NCBI GenBank assembly: GCA_963281155.1
Contig: CAUJLY010000001.1
Coordinates: forward strand, 7,006,001 to 7,070,000
Length of the DNA: 64,000 nt
Origin: Rhabditophanes sp. KR3021
Taxonomy: Eukaryota > Nematoda > Chromadorea > Rhabditida > Alloionematidae
Direction: 5' to 3'
Shown: piece after piece, positions 1 to 11,423 of the stretch
Position numbering within the stretch: position 1 is the stretch's first letter
How the letters are laid out: every line of letters starts with the position of its first letter
The notes under the pieces: generated by a model
Seen by the model: the letters and a program-made list of their open reading frames with translations, nothing else
Told to the model about the DNA's origin: nothing
Databases searched by the model: none
Translations under genes and position numbers: made by a program

Positions 1-141
1 TGTTTTAAACTCATCACCATGCCATCAAATAACCCTTTTATTTACAGAAAATAAACTCTTTTTATTTACAACAATAAATCCCTTTTTATTTATTACATTT
101 TATTTCAAACAACAATTCATATATGCATACATAGATTTATA

Positions 142-1338
142 TTACATTCTGGTCGACAAACAAAAATGAACATCTCCACTTCCCTCAGAATAGACAAATT
201 CACCATGGCTATAGTCAATCGAACAAATTTCTGTTTGTGAAAGGAATTTAGCTAGATTTTCTCTTCTTTTTTGGCCATAAGTGTAGACCTCGAGGTGATT
301 TCCGTGTGCTCTTGTGAACGCTATGTGCCCTGCCGACATTTTGATATTTTTAATGGCAGCACGGGACTCTGACATGAACACATTGTCACATTCGTTGAAG
401 TTGCGTGTGTTGTAGAAGTTAATTGAACCATTCACTTTTCCAAAAGCTAAGGTTTCTCCGTAAACGGCCATTGAATGAGATCCTTTTTCGATAGTCAAAC
501 TTGATACTGTTGACCAGGTTCTTTTGTCAAAGCAAATTAATTGGTTGTCTTCGCCAAAAGAATAGCCATAATTGGAATCAGGATCCATTGCCAGTTTCGT
601 AATTGTTCTGTGTTGATGATACATCCTAGCTTGAACCTTCAGAGTAGCTCTCATATCATAAACAACAATGGACTTATCCATGCAACTACAAAGTGCAGTC
701 GAGGGTCCAGTAGTCACACAATCAACATAAGCAGCAAACCCAGTATGCTTCTTTATTGGTGTCAATCCACTATTATTCATATCCCAAACCACAATCTTTC
801 CATCCCATCCAACTGAAATAGCTTTCATATTTTGGCCGTACTCAATTTTTGAAATCCATCCATTATGTGCTTCTTTGTACTCAAAAGCCGGAGGATCATC
901 AATTAAGAGCTCATCGTAATTCCTGTAACCACTTAATCCTCTCATAACGATGGTCCTGTCTCTGCCGCCTGTTAGTACTAAATCCAGTTCACCATAATTG
1001 ATCAGTTTAATAGAATCAATTGTAGCAATATGTGATTTGGTGACCATTTTCTTGTTATAGCCTCGCACCACATTATCTTTAATCTTCTCAATACCATACG
1101 CAGCTTTTGCATGTCCTAGACAATCTTGAGTAAAGTTATGGTCATATGGAATCAAATGATTGACATTTTTGTTTCGAACCTGCCAATACTTTTCTTCTGG
1201 ATTCAATATAGACCACATTTTTGTTGTAGTAAGGCGAAGATTTGACAGAAGATCTTCGGCTGGAATATAACTGAAGATGTGTTGCTGCATTTCAACAGGC
1301 AAGGTAAATAGAGTTGTAGCAGAACCATTTGGGGTCAT
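142..1338 (-). CDS. F-box / WD40-repeat protein
   Basis: Single-exon gene for a 398-residue protein. An N-terminal F-box (about residues 11-55, LFTLPVEMQQHIFSYIP followed by a Leu-rich helix and a conserved Trp) would bind SKP1 in an SCF ubiquitin ligase. The rest is a WD40 propeller with weak blades, recognisable from repeats such as GGRDRTIVMRGL, VGWDGKIVVWDM and CMDKSIVVYDMR (about residues 120-235) and more diverged blades after them. The propeller would recruit the substrate. Layout and length resemble the FBXW family (FBXW9-like), but I cannot assign an orthologue. The ATG at 1338 is followed directly by the F-box, so the start is convincing. Lack of introns in nearly 1.2 kb is unusual beside its neighbours and could reflect a retrocopy or intron loss. 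Confidence 0.85.
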   Translation of the reverse strand: MTPNGSATTLFTLPVEMQQHIFSYIPAEDLLSNLRLTTTKMWSILNPEEKYWQVRNKNVNHLIPYDHNFTQDCLGHAKAAYGIEKIKDNVVRGYNKKMVTKSHIATIDSIKLINYGELDLVLTGGRDRTIVMRGLSGYRNYDELLIDDPPAFEYKEAHNGWISKIEYGQNMKAISVGWDGKIVVWDMNNSGLTPIKKHTGFAAYVDCVTTGPSTALCSCMDKSIVVYDMRATLKVQARMYHQHRTITKLAMDPDSNYGYSFGEDNQLICFDKRTWSTVSSLTIEKGSHSMAVYGETLAFGKVNGSINFYNTRNFNECDNVFMSESRAAIKNIKMSAGHIAFTRAHGNHLEVYTYGQKRRENLAKFLSQTEICSIDYSHGEFVYSEGSGDVHFCLSTRM

Positions 1339-4077
1339 TTTTAATTGGCATCCAATTGATAAAGAAAAAGGTTTAAAAAAACAACAAAATATATAGCAAC
1401 TTAAATAAACGTATGATCGTGTATTTTTGTTTACACTATCTTTCTAGCCAAGACCACTTCTATAGATTTTTCGAATAGACATCTACTATATGACGAATAG
1501 ATATGTAAGTTTAAATAGGGTAGCAATTGGATATGTAATTCGAATAAAAAGACAAACTTTCATTTTACTATGTCTATATGTCCTTCATATGGCATGTTAA
1601 TGCCTATTTATACAATACTTCTTTCTTTACTCAAACCTATTAATAAAATGGCGCATGTTTAAATTGCATATCATTTCAACTTCCAACGATAATGAATCCA
1701 ATAATACGGCTTGTGTCTAATAAAATGTACATTTATGTTTAATACACTATACATTTATATCTGTTTATCTTTAAGTACAACTTCAACTTTATTGAGTATT
1801 CAAAAAATGCGTATTTTTATACAAATGTTCTTGAGAATATTGAAAAAGATTATAAGCCACACATTTAATATTCTAAAAACAATTGATGTGTTTGAATATG
1901 ATAAAGTAATGATGTATTGGTTGTGACAAAGCAATACATGTATTTGCTTGTAATAAGGAAGATGCTAAATGCATTTTATTGTGATAAAAGAAAATAATGA
2001 ATGTAATGGATTATTATAAAATATACTATAAGTGTATCTTTTTAAAGTGCGAAAGTATTTGAAATTTGAGAAGATTAAATAAGCAGTTCCTCGTATTGAC
2101 AAATAAGACCCGTTTAAATATTGTCCTTAATTCCAAGTAAAAGAAAGTTCAAAGAAGTAGCGTCAACTTCCTTTAACGTAAAGTTAACTGAGGGTGCTAA
2201 TAAACATTTTAATCTTAACATTTACTAACTTTATTTGATTCATTTGATCTTGTATCGCTTTGTAGATCTAATAACAAATGCTTTGTATATTTAAAAACAA
2301 ATCGGGCTTTGGATATGATATCTCTGTTTGCATTGCTAACACTATCTTCTTTAAAGGAAATTAAAGTTGCACCAAGAGGAACCAATATGAGTATAAGCTC
2401 TTTGCACCTGTCCTCATCAAAATGCCATTTGGAAATAAAAAAAGGCATGGAGCAAAAAAGAGATTTGACAACTATTTGTAGGTTAACTTTCAACCTAAAG
2501 TTAAAAACCAAATCTACAACTATAAATATCTTTACTGCCCAAAACTTTTTAGTTTCTGATAAGGCACAAAAAGAACATCACAATAATAAAATAGGGACTA
2601 CTTCTTTTAATACAGGTGTAATCTATCCTCCTGCCCATAAGACATTCATCCAGGTGGTTTTGAAACTTTTAACAGCGCACACCGTACTTTATGAAGTCAC
2701 TTTTATATATACTTTTAATCGCTTTTCAGCTCCCACTTTTTTATTTTAGTATTAATAAAGATATAGTTTCGATGTGGGCAAAAAATTTTGTGCCAATGCT
2801 AAATTTGTTTTGGTTAATGGTTGGATGTTTGTTGTGCCACAAATAAATACAACATACACCTTAATTACTTTTATTATTTAACTATTAGTACTTGAACTTG
2901 CTCATTTTATTTAAACTAACCTTATTTAATGAGATTAAAGAAGATGTACATCTCGAATGTCATGTCATTTTTGTATTAATCCCAATTTTTAAAAAATGTA
3001 GTTGTTTAACTTGATCTTGTTTGGTACCACACCTTTGTTACGGTAGTTTGTTTGTGCAAAAGTAAGAAATTGTTGTAGGAAAGTCTTCGTTTTGAGTCTC
3101 ATTTTCGTTTGCATCAACCTCGCGGCTACAGCCTTATTCCTTACCACAAATCCGATTTAAATAACAATAAATAAGCTTCTTTTTGAAGTACATTGTGATC
3201 GTCTCCCCCTAGATCTTTTGAAAGTGGATAACCCACTGTATCTTTTTTCGTAACTCAAATAATCAAATGAAGTAATGTCTTTAAATCAACAAGATGCACC
3301 TATTCTCAAATATATTGTATGTAGGTAGATAAAGATTTTGAGTATTTCTTCCGTTGTATTTACAACTGAGGATGAATATTCAAGAATATTGAGATTGATG
3401 AAATTTGGTAAAAAGAAAAATAGAGTAAAATTGAGGTTACAAAATGCTTGATGATTATTTTAATTTGTTTTAGCAAGGAGTATATATATTCGGCACAGCT
3501 TTATTCAAATCTCAAAAGGCGTTCCTGTTTCATTATTTACCGTTGATCAGTCAAACGACGTCAAAGGGAGGTTCTTAAGAATACCTTCAAAATAAGGTAC
3601 ACCAACCTCTTACAAATCAAAGTGGTAGCTCTTGATTATTCTCGAGAGGTTCCTTAATTTGTTCTGTATTGAATTGTGGGCTCTAATTTGGTTGAAACTA
3701 ATAGGCTCTAAACCTAATTACCTTTATTGAGGCATTACTTTGAGAAGCCCCACATCTTATCATACTTATCATTACCTGTTGCATACTTATCCTTACCTGT
3801 TCTTGAAGGGTCACACACTAAATAGTTTGTGCTGCTGAAACATTACCAACTTATTATTCTTCATCAAGAGTGTTTTGAGGAAGAGCGTTTTTTGGAGAAG
3901 GTCCTTACTTTAGAGGGTTTTAGAAGAGTTTAGTGGAGTTTGGAGAGTTTTGAAAGGCAACAAACTAACTCTCAACAACTACACCTCTCTTTTTGTTCTT
4001 GATATCAGCTTTTGGTTGTTAAGAGAGGCTTGATATCACCTATTCTTGTATTTTGCTAAGTGAACCGGAAACTGATC
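1339..4077. other. intergenic stretch, no gene supported
   Basis: About 2.7 kb between the F-box gene and the homeobox gene. Only short overlapping open frames occur (for example near 2215-2749 on both strands) with no domain, no splice-consistent continuation and AT-biased composition. It holds a two-copy 21-bp direct repeat near 3759-3800 (CATACTTATCMTTACCTGTT). Near 3965-4027 the arms CTCTCAACAAC and GTTGTTAAGAGAG could form a stem just upstream of the homeobox start. It probably contains the promoter and 5' UTR of the homeobox gene. Confidence 0.5.
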
Positions 4078-5142
4078 ATGATAAGTGCTTTTACAATGGC
4101 TTTGAATGTTGCTAACAGTCAACCTAATCAGGATGGAGTTAATGATAATAAGTAAGTCGTGTTAAGTTTGTCTTCAGCTATTAATTTGATTAGATTAATA
4201 AATTCACACAAAATTGAACCCATCGATGGCATCTATGCAACTAGTAATACCTCAACCTCTACATGGCCTGATCATCTGCCTCTGTTAGGAGGATACAACC
4301 ATGGGGGAGCTTTCAATTTAGATGGAACCCAAACAAATGGAGCCGGTTATAATATGTACGATCATGGAAATCAGTTCATGAACAATGCTAACTATTTTCA
4401 TTCGAATCAGGGATACTCTTTTCCTATGTTTAATAATGTTACCAATAATGTGATGGATCCATTGTTTGGGTCTTCTTCGACGTCTGTTTCCACTGTTAAT
4501 GCCGACTTAGTTAAAAAGGAGTCCAAAGAATTGAAGGAAGAAGAAGAGTCAGATATGATAGATGAAAATGAAGAAGAGAATGAAGATTCTGTGGATGATG
4601 GAACTGAGGACGGTAAAAAGAAGAAAAGGAAAAGACGTGTTTTATTTACTAAAAATCAAACCTATGAATTGGAGAGAAAATTTAATTCAACCAGATATCT
4701 TAATGCATTGGAACGCGAAGAATTGGCAAGGATTATCAAGCTCACTCCCACTCAAGTTAAGATATGGTTTCAGAATCGAAGATATAAGACGAAGAAAGCG
4801 GAGAATGAAAAGAAAATCAACAACAATAGTATTTTATCCTCATCAGTTGTCAACAATGCTAACACAATAGCAGCAGCCGCTTCGATTGCATCAAATTCTG
4901 GATTTGGGAGCCGTCGTATGCCCACGATGGGCATGATGAACGGTCCTAAACCTTCAGACTTCGGCATTCACCATCCAATGTCATCACTAAACTTCTCCGG
5001 AATATCACCTCAAACAACAAATGCCACAAATTACTTGCCTCAAACTGGACCTGGAAATATGGTTCAATATACTAATAACAATGCAGCCGCAGCTGCTGCT
5101 CAGTTCAATCCGCATTACTACATGCAGAATACTTTTTGGTAA
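4078..5142 (+). CDS. NK-2 class homeodomain transcription factor
   Basis: Two exons (4078-4151, 4194-5142) joined across a 42-nt GT-AG intron that keeps frame; 340 residues. The ATG at 4078 is the first after an in-frame TAA at 4057. The homeodomain lies at about residues 168-228, with [20 protein letters not shown] in helix 1 and [13 protein letters not shown] in helix 3. Tyrosine at homeodomain position 54 (…NRRYK) is the hallmark of the NK-2 class (Nkx2/tinman; C. elegans ceh-22, ceh-24, ceh-28), which binds CAAG-core sites. Position 53 is Arg where most NK-2 proteins have His. An acidic stretch (about 124-155) precedes the homeodomain, and an Asn/Ala-rich tail with an alanine run near the C-terminus follows. 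Expected role: nuclear regulator of tissue identity. I cannot choose between the ceh-22 and ceh-28 orthologue groups. Confidence 0.9.
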
Positions 5143-5542
5143 AGTTGATTTTTGCTTTTTAATAATTTACTGTTTTAATAAATTTATATTGACTTATCTA
5201 ATTCTTTTTTATATTTTCAGTCATCAATAAAATACTCTAATTGTTTGTTTAGTTAATATTTTAATAAATCTGTGACAAGACGGTGATATATTAAGTATAA
5301 TTATCAAAAAATACTTTTGAATAAACGGTTAATTGTAGGATAAATTTGATTGATGTTGATTCTGTTATGTGTAAATTATTATTAAAGTTCACTCACTATT
5401 AGAAGCTTAAACCATTTTTCCAACTTGTGCAACAATATGAAGAGTTCTGTCTACAATTTCTGTTGATGTATTCAGTTTAGCGAAGATCTAGTCAACCTTT
5501 TACACTAAATAATTCAATTTACAGACAACACCCAGAGATATC

Positions 5543-5751
5543 ATGCAAACTAATGACAACACTGATCGGCAGAAAGGTAACATAATTAATTGGTGATCAA
5601 TAATTATTGTATTTAAATATTTCCAGACCTACAACAAATATTAGCTGAAACTGCGGAATTACGAAAGAATGAAGCCGAATTGATAAGCCACGGTGAGCGT
5701 CTGGACAAGATAATTGAAGAAAGGAGCGGGAGATTCAGCGGATCAGGATAA
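5543..5751 (+). pseudogene. truncated tandem copy of the neighbouring coiled-coil gene
   Basis: Exons 5543-5576 and 5627-5751 mirror the first exon and the start of exon 2 of the gene at 6128. Exon 1 has the same 34-nt length, the intron has the same position and phase, and exon 2 is clearly related (QQILAETAELRKNEAEL versus EKILAETAKLRKKEAEL). The frame ends at TAA 5749 after 52 codons, where the intact copy continues to 208. Flanks are also related: CTGTTATGT near 5362 and 5902, and ACAACACCCAGAGATATCATG versus ACAACTTCAGAAGATATCATG before the ATGs. So a block of roughly 540 bp was duplicated. It may still make a short peptide, but it looks like a decayed duplicate. Confidence 0.6.
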
Positions 5752-6127
5752 TACTTAAGGAACAGCCAAAGTTGATCAAAGAACTATTGAAATTGTAAGT
5801 TATTTGACGATATAAATCTATGACAATAAGATAAGTATTTAATGTAACTATGCAAAATGCTTTATAGCCGACTTTTTATTGTGCTGATAAATACTAATTC
5901 TGTTATGTACATATTATTAAAGAGTCTTTTAAAGACTTGTTACAATAACTTTTAATTTATAAGGAACCAAAGAACATTTATTAAACTGTTCTAACGAACG
6001 AAGCGCTTTTCCAAGTTAATAAGTGAAAATTGGTGGGTTCTGATTGGATTTTCTGTGAACGTGTAATCAAATTTTTGTTTATTGCTAGAGTAAATCATTT
6101 AATTTAGAGACAACTTCAGAAGATATC

Positions 6128-6797
6128 ATGGGAAATCATGAGTTAACCAGTCGCCAAAAAGGTAATTTCATTGAGTTTATAGATAATGATTTACTTATTT
6201 CCAGAGCTTGAAAAGATACTAGCTGAAACAGCCAAATTAAGAAAGAAAGAAGCCGAATTAAAAAGCCTTAATGAAAGTCTCAACCAGAAAATGAAAGCAA
6301 AAAAGCGGGAAATGGAGCGGACCGAGATTAAAGCTAAGAGACAGTTAAAATTAATTGAAGCTAATGGGGAGTCCGAGAACAAATTGACTGTAGAAGTAGA
6401 GGATTGGAAGCAAGCTATTGCTAATGCCGGCATTTCGAACGAGGCACTGATGAAAGAAGTAACTCAAGAGACAATCTCTGCAAAAGTTAATGCTACTAAA
6501 ATGAAAAAAGCCAGAGCAGATTCTAAAGTTGCTACCCAGTTACTAAATGGAAACTTTAAGAGTAAAGTAGAGAAAAAGCTAGCGGATTTAAAAAAGCTTA
6601 TGAATGACAAAAAAAATCACTGTATTGCTGAAGAAGCAGAAGTTCTGAGACTTGAAAATGAATGGGCTGGCATAGATATCACATTTACTCCTATTAGATT
6701 GCGCAAAGCTGTCCAAAAGAAGATCACTGATGATGCTAGGCTAATCAAAAGAAAGAACGATGCTTTAAAGGCGCAAGTCTCATTTGGGAGAAGGTGA
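6128..6797 (+). CDS. coiled-coil protein of unknown function
   Basis: Two exons (6128-6161, 6205-6797) with a 43-nt intron; 208 residues. After a short polar N-terminus nearly the whole protein is Lys/Glu-rich heptad-like helix (about residues 12-75 and 105-160), then a basic C-terminal segment with FTPIRLRKAVQKK. No catalytic motif, signal peptide or membrane segment is seen. It could be a structural, centrosomal or kinetochore-type coiled coil, but nothing in the sequence decides this and I do not recognise the family. A truncated tandem copy lies 585 bp upstream. AATAAA near 6870 is a plausible polyadenylation signal. Confidence 0.7.
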
Positions 6798-7014
6798 GCC
6801 TAATTTACACTAATAATGCGTACCTGTAATAATATGTATTTTAAATTAATTATTTTGTAATTTTAAACTAATAAAGTTCAAAACCAAGTTGTGTATGTCT
6901 GATATTATCGCACTTGTTAAAAAGATTTTGAATTATTATTGACGAATGAAAACAAAATGATGAATTAAATTTATTTAGTCAAAAATATACATAAATAAAA
7001 CCGGATTTTTATAA

Positions 7015-9472
7015 CTACTTTGCCCTTTGGAGCATATTGAAGACAGTTCTTGACAGAGTAGAAGCAACTTCACCAGCATTTTTGTCTTTCAGGATTCTGA
7101 TTACATCGGGTCCTTTGCCGACTGCACAAGCTCTGATCACAGCTGGCCTGTTCCACAAGCACTGAGCCCATACTTTTAACAAACCCTCAATTGATCCTGG
7201 AGATAATAATCCGCATTTTGAAGGGTCTGCGAATTTGAGGATAAGGGCATTTGCTATTTCCGAAACATGGAGGTCAATTGTACCTGCGACTACGACAAAG
7301 TTCAAGAGGAAGTTCAAAGCTGCATCTTGTGTGACTTGTTTGCTTGCAGTAGCTTGAGCTAAAGCCAAATTAGCAAACGTCATCTTTTCTTCCTGGAATT
7401 TCTTCAAGAAATATTCGAAGTGGCAGAGATTAGCAAACGCCCTGAGAATCATGGTGAACGAATTCACGGATCCCTTTTCACCAATCACAATATTCTTCAT
7501 TAACTCAACTAAATTGAATTGATGATCCATCTTTACAGCCAGGTTTTCACAAGTTGATGCCAAATAAATTAAATGGAAGACTGGAGTAAGATGAGCTTCT
7601 TTGCGCAACAACAGATTCTCAATTAACCCAACGTGATTAATTAAAGTTGATGGATCTTTGGAGGTCAGAAATGATGTTAATACAGATAGTTCTTCCCCAC
7701 TCAAATGGCTTTTACTGTCTGCATCGTACTCAGTATTGTCAGTAGTTAGTTTTTTGATTAAGTTAGCTGTGTTAGGACCTTCAAAGTCATCGTACTTCTT
7801 CAGAACAGTGATTGGTAATCCACAATTTGAAGGTCTAGCAGCCTCGGCATTATTAAGGCTTGCTTTTCCTGGCCTAGTCTTTGAAGCCAATTCAGGCACT
7901 TGCTCATACAGGAAGTCACACATTTTTTTCATAAACCCAATATTCAAACCATGTTTCTCACAGAAAGTCTGCGAGACTTCAGATGGATCCTCCCCAATAT
8001 TGTAAGGTATCTTGACCTGCTTATCTCCAAGAGATACGTCAAATAGATAATCATATCCTTTTCCTTCATACATTACTTTCACTTTTTGAATATCATCGTT
8101 CTTTCCTAAGATTCGATTCTTCTTTTCAGTAACATAAGCAGCAGCAGAAGCACAATGTTCAATCAGGAACCCATAGACTTCTTTAAAGGATGATTTGGGA
8201 AGATTGTTGTGAACGATGAATTTGTTCACCGTTTCAGCTGGATCATCACCACTCTTATATTTGATTTGCATATCTCCACTGCCGTCTGGATTCTGAATTG
8301 TAAAGCCGAAGTATTCGGGATTGTCATGTTTTTCTCTTAGAGCATCTTGAATTTCATTGAATTCAATGGTTTGACCAATGAATTTAGCGGCATCGTCGTC
8401 TTTTGCCCTTCTTAGAGTTGTCAAAGTCAAAACAATAAGGGGTCCATTTTCAGTAGCAAAGACAATATCTCCGTAGAAACTGCCGATGGGCATGAAAATT
8501 GCTTTCCAAATGGAAGTAACAGGAAGTCTTCCATGGCAAAGCGAGAGCAAATGGATGTCATCAGACGTTTGAGAAGCAGTAAAAACCTCGTAAAATCCAA
8601 GTTCTCCTCCTACAACGAGGTAATTCTTGTCAGTTTTTGTATGTTTGAATACTTCCATTGTATTAATATGAGATTCACACTTTGTTTCGAAAGTCTTGTG
8701 AGGTCCATCGCTTTTCGAAAAATGGAAGCAACTGATGACGGGATCATTTCCGGTTCCAAGTAAATAATCTTCGAAGGAGAGAGCTTGTCTTAGAATATCA
8801 GGATAACCTTCATACGTCGCCAAACATTCTCCATTTTCCCAAAGTTTGATTGTCTTGTCGGCGGAAGCTGTCAGTTGCCTACATACATGACCGAGAGAAC
8901 GAGCATCCCAAACAGACATTGTATGGCCAATTAGATCATTCATCTTTTTCCAAGTCATGCTGCCTTCCGAAGTTCTAGTTAGTCCATAAACGAATGCCCT
9001 TGAATCCCAGCCTCCAGTTGTAACTTGGCCAGAGTCTTTGTTGATATTTACAACACAAACTAAATGAATTATTAACAATTACTGCGAATTAAGAATATAA
9101 CATACCTGCCGCAGAATGGTCATAAAAACGCAAGAAATCCTCATTTCCAGTGTGATTATAAAAGCGAGTCGATCCATCTCTGTAGCCACAAACAATGACG
9201 TGCATATTCTCTTCCTCCCATGTCCAAGTAGCAACAGAATGAACAGCACAATTTCCATTCATAAATTTCTTATGTCCAGTCTTAAACATTGGCTTGTCTT
9301 CAGAAGTGCCATCTTCAAAAATAGCTTGAATACTGCCATCTCTTGATCCAGCGACGATAACATTTGCTGCATTAACGTCGATGTAACGAACGTTAGGGTT
9401 GCCGATGTCATAGGTCAGTGAGTAGGTATAAGTTGAATCAGGATAGACACTTGGATCTCCAGATTGCCACAT
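7015..9472 (-). CDS. ufd-3: PLAP / Ufd3 (phospholipase A2-activating protein, Cdc48 adaptor)
   Basis: Two exons (9106-9472, 7015-9059) with a 46-nt intron; 803 residues, the usual length for PLAP/Doa1/Ufd3. The N-terminal half is a WD40 propeller (repeats such as AGSRDGSIQAIFEDG, TGGWDSRAFVYGL and TASADKTIKLWENG). Next comes a PFU ubiquitin-binding domain (YDYLFDVSLGDKQVKIPYN…, about residues 445-500) and the C-terminal PUL helical repeat domain, which in the family binds the C-terminus of Cdc48/p97. The protein acts in ubiquitin homeostasis and sorting of ubiquitinated cargo. A second PFU-like unit (FGFTIQNPDGSGDMQIKYKS) sits about 70 residues before the canonical one, which looks like an internal duplication. 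Identity is clear from domain order. Confidence 0.92.
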
Positions 9473-10155
9473 TTTCTAAAAGTAGTTAGCGCAAATGAAA
9501 TTGAATAAGTGACGTGTTATTTAAATGACAGTTAAGATGAACGATCAAGAATGGCTAGTGTAAATAAATGGTGATTCAAACTATGTATGCGTTTATCCAA
9601 CCTTTGTTTTTGGTGATGGCAAAAATATCGTCTTGAAATGAATTGTTGTTCGCAGAGGTTTTTTAAAAAATGATAGATCCGATATGTTTTTGATTTAACT
9701 TTTATATTCTCAAAATGAAACTTCGAGTATTGCGCACTACATATGATTTATTCATTAATCACTTCTGCATTGAACTATAAATAATTATGTGTTTTTTAAC
9801 ATTTCCTCATAATTTGAATACAACAATAAAAGCATTACATCATACATCCCTAATCTTCTCCAAATACATCATCAAGTCTAATCTCATCAACCATATAACA
9901 CGTATCTGAGATTATCAGAAAAACGTCAGCCTGTGTCATCAGAAAAAACGATGCCTTGTCCTATTATTATTAGTCATTAATAACTTGATAATCTTTTGTC
10001 GACAAAAGTTATCCATTTGAGTACACAATTCTTAACAAAATCTGAAATACGTGAACTAGCAAAAGTTTTATCATGCACAATAATTAAGTAATGTGCGAAA
10101 GTATCAAACTCCACAAAGTATAATTCAAAAATTCATTTCAATTTTATCCTGTGCC
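9473..10155. other. divergent intergenic region
   Basis: About 680 bp between the PLAP start (-) and the 7TM receptor start (+). It is AT-rich and no gene is visible. It must contain both promoters, but no defined element could be identified by eye. Confidence 0.4.
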
Positions 10156-11193
10156 ATGAACAATTCTGATGAACAATATTTTAATGACATTGGTAGACCT
10201 ATTAGCGGTGTTATATATCTAACGGCTGCTTTAATAAATGTCGCCACTAATATAATGCTGATTTATATTTTCTTTAGAAAACGAAATCATTTGGGGAGAA
10301 TTGCTGTGTATAAAATAAGTTTGCAGATGATTCTGGCTCAGTTCTTTTTAGTTGCAGCTCAGATTTGCCCAGTTGTTGTTTTGACATTTATTAATAATAT
10401 CGAAATGGCTAAGACGTTTGGTTCCAGCCATGTAGCTACTTTTTTATTAGAAGTTGACTCGCTTGGATATTATTCACAAACATATTTTGCTTTGTTAGTA
10501 GCAATTAATGCTGGTAACGTATTTTTCTTTAATCAAAAATTACCAGGGTTCAAATTAGACTCAATCTGGATACCAATCACAATAACATGGATATTTGTAT
10601 TTTGCATGGTTGGTATAAGAAACATTTTCGGCATCCACAAAATATTCAATGTCGTTCAATTCTTTATGTTTACTATCCACGATAATGAAAGCGACTTGGC
10701 ATACTTGTGGGATTTCAAAGTAACACCCTACCTAGCCTATTTTACACCATGCTTGATAGTAGCAATTTACTTTTCCATTTGCGTCAAAGTCAGAAAAGCC
10801 CTTAAGAAGATGGTCTTTGAAAATGACATGAACACACATTCATCCATTCCACCTACCAACACATTACGCACCACAAACATTCCTTCAAATCAAACAAAAA
10901 CCAAGACGACTTCTATTAAAACAACTACTCACGCCAAAACCGACCCCTCTCAAACTAAACTCCTTCTTCAGTGTATTTTGTTGTCAGCTTCCGCTGTCCT
11001 TGAACCTATCGTCTTTACTTTTATTCCTTACATCTCTCCGCTTTTTCCTGTAGAATACGCTTTTTATGTAAGTATGGTGCTGAATTTGGGAATATTAGGA
11101 TTGTTTACGATGCCGAGTTGGGTTTTGCTTTTTTCAAACTCGGAAATTTCAGGGGAATTTAAGCTAATTAGGAGAAATTTGTGTTGTTCATAA
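10156..11193 (+). CDS. serpentine 7TM G-protein-coupled receptor
   Basis: Single-exon gene, 345 residues from the ATG at 10156 (MNNSDEQYF…); an upstream GTG in the same frame is not needed. Seven hydrophobic segments are visible, roughly at residues 20-42, 54-77, 95-120, 143-165, 190-215, 265-288 and 300-325. A polar, Thr-rich third intracellular loop (about 215-260) separates TM5 and TM6. The topology and nematode context fit the large families of chemoreceptor-type serpentine receptors that act in sensory neuron cilia, but I cannot assign an srx/srw/srsx-type subfamily from motifs. The stop codon falls inside the first unit of a 32-bp tandem repeat. Confidence 0.75.
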   Translation: MNNSDEQYFNDIGRPISGVIYLTAALINVATNIMLIYIFFRKRNHLGRIAVYKISLQMILAQFFLVAAQICPVVVLTFINNIEMAKTFGSSHVATFLLEVDSLGYYSQTYFALLVAINAGNVFFFNQKLPGFKLDSIWIPITITWIFVFCMVGIRNIFGIHKIFNVVQFFMFTIHDNESDLAYLWDFKVTPYLAYFTPCLIVAIYFSICVKVRKALKKMVFENDMNTHSSIPPTNTLRTTNIPSNQTKTKTTSIKTTTHAKTDPSQTKLLLQCILLSASAVLEPIVFTFIPYISPLFPVEYAFYVSMVLNLGILGLFTMPSWVLLFSNSEISGEFKLIRRNLCCS

Positions 11194-11300
11194 AACGATT
11201 TTTAATTCATTTATATTGTTTATAAAACAATTTTTATTTAATTTATGTTGTTCATAAAACAATTTTTACTTAATTTATGTTGTTCATAAAACAATTTTTT
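11183..11300. repeat. 32-bp tandem repeat starting in the receptor stop codon region
   Basis: TAAAAC recurs at 11191, 11223, 11255 and 11287, an exact 32-bp period. The consensus unit is roughly TTGTTCATAAAACAATTTTTAYTTAATTTATG, in about 3.6 copies. The first unit includes the last codons and TAA stop of the upstream receptor gene, so the array occupies its 3' UTR. Confidence 0.85.
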
Positions 11301-11423
11301 AATTAATTCGTCTTTTTGGGATGTGAACCTTGAATACTTAAATAAATGTACTTATTGGCATGTAATACGAAGTAAAAGTAACCTAGACTGAACGACTTTA
11401 TTTTAATATAAAAAGAGATTTAT

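Noticed and set aside
2215..2749. Overlapping open frames of 98 and 146 codons on opposite strands
   Set aside because: No domain, no signal peptide, no splice-consistent extension; they overlap each other in AT-rich sequence and look like chance.
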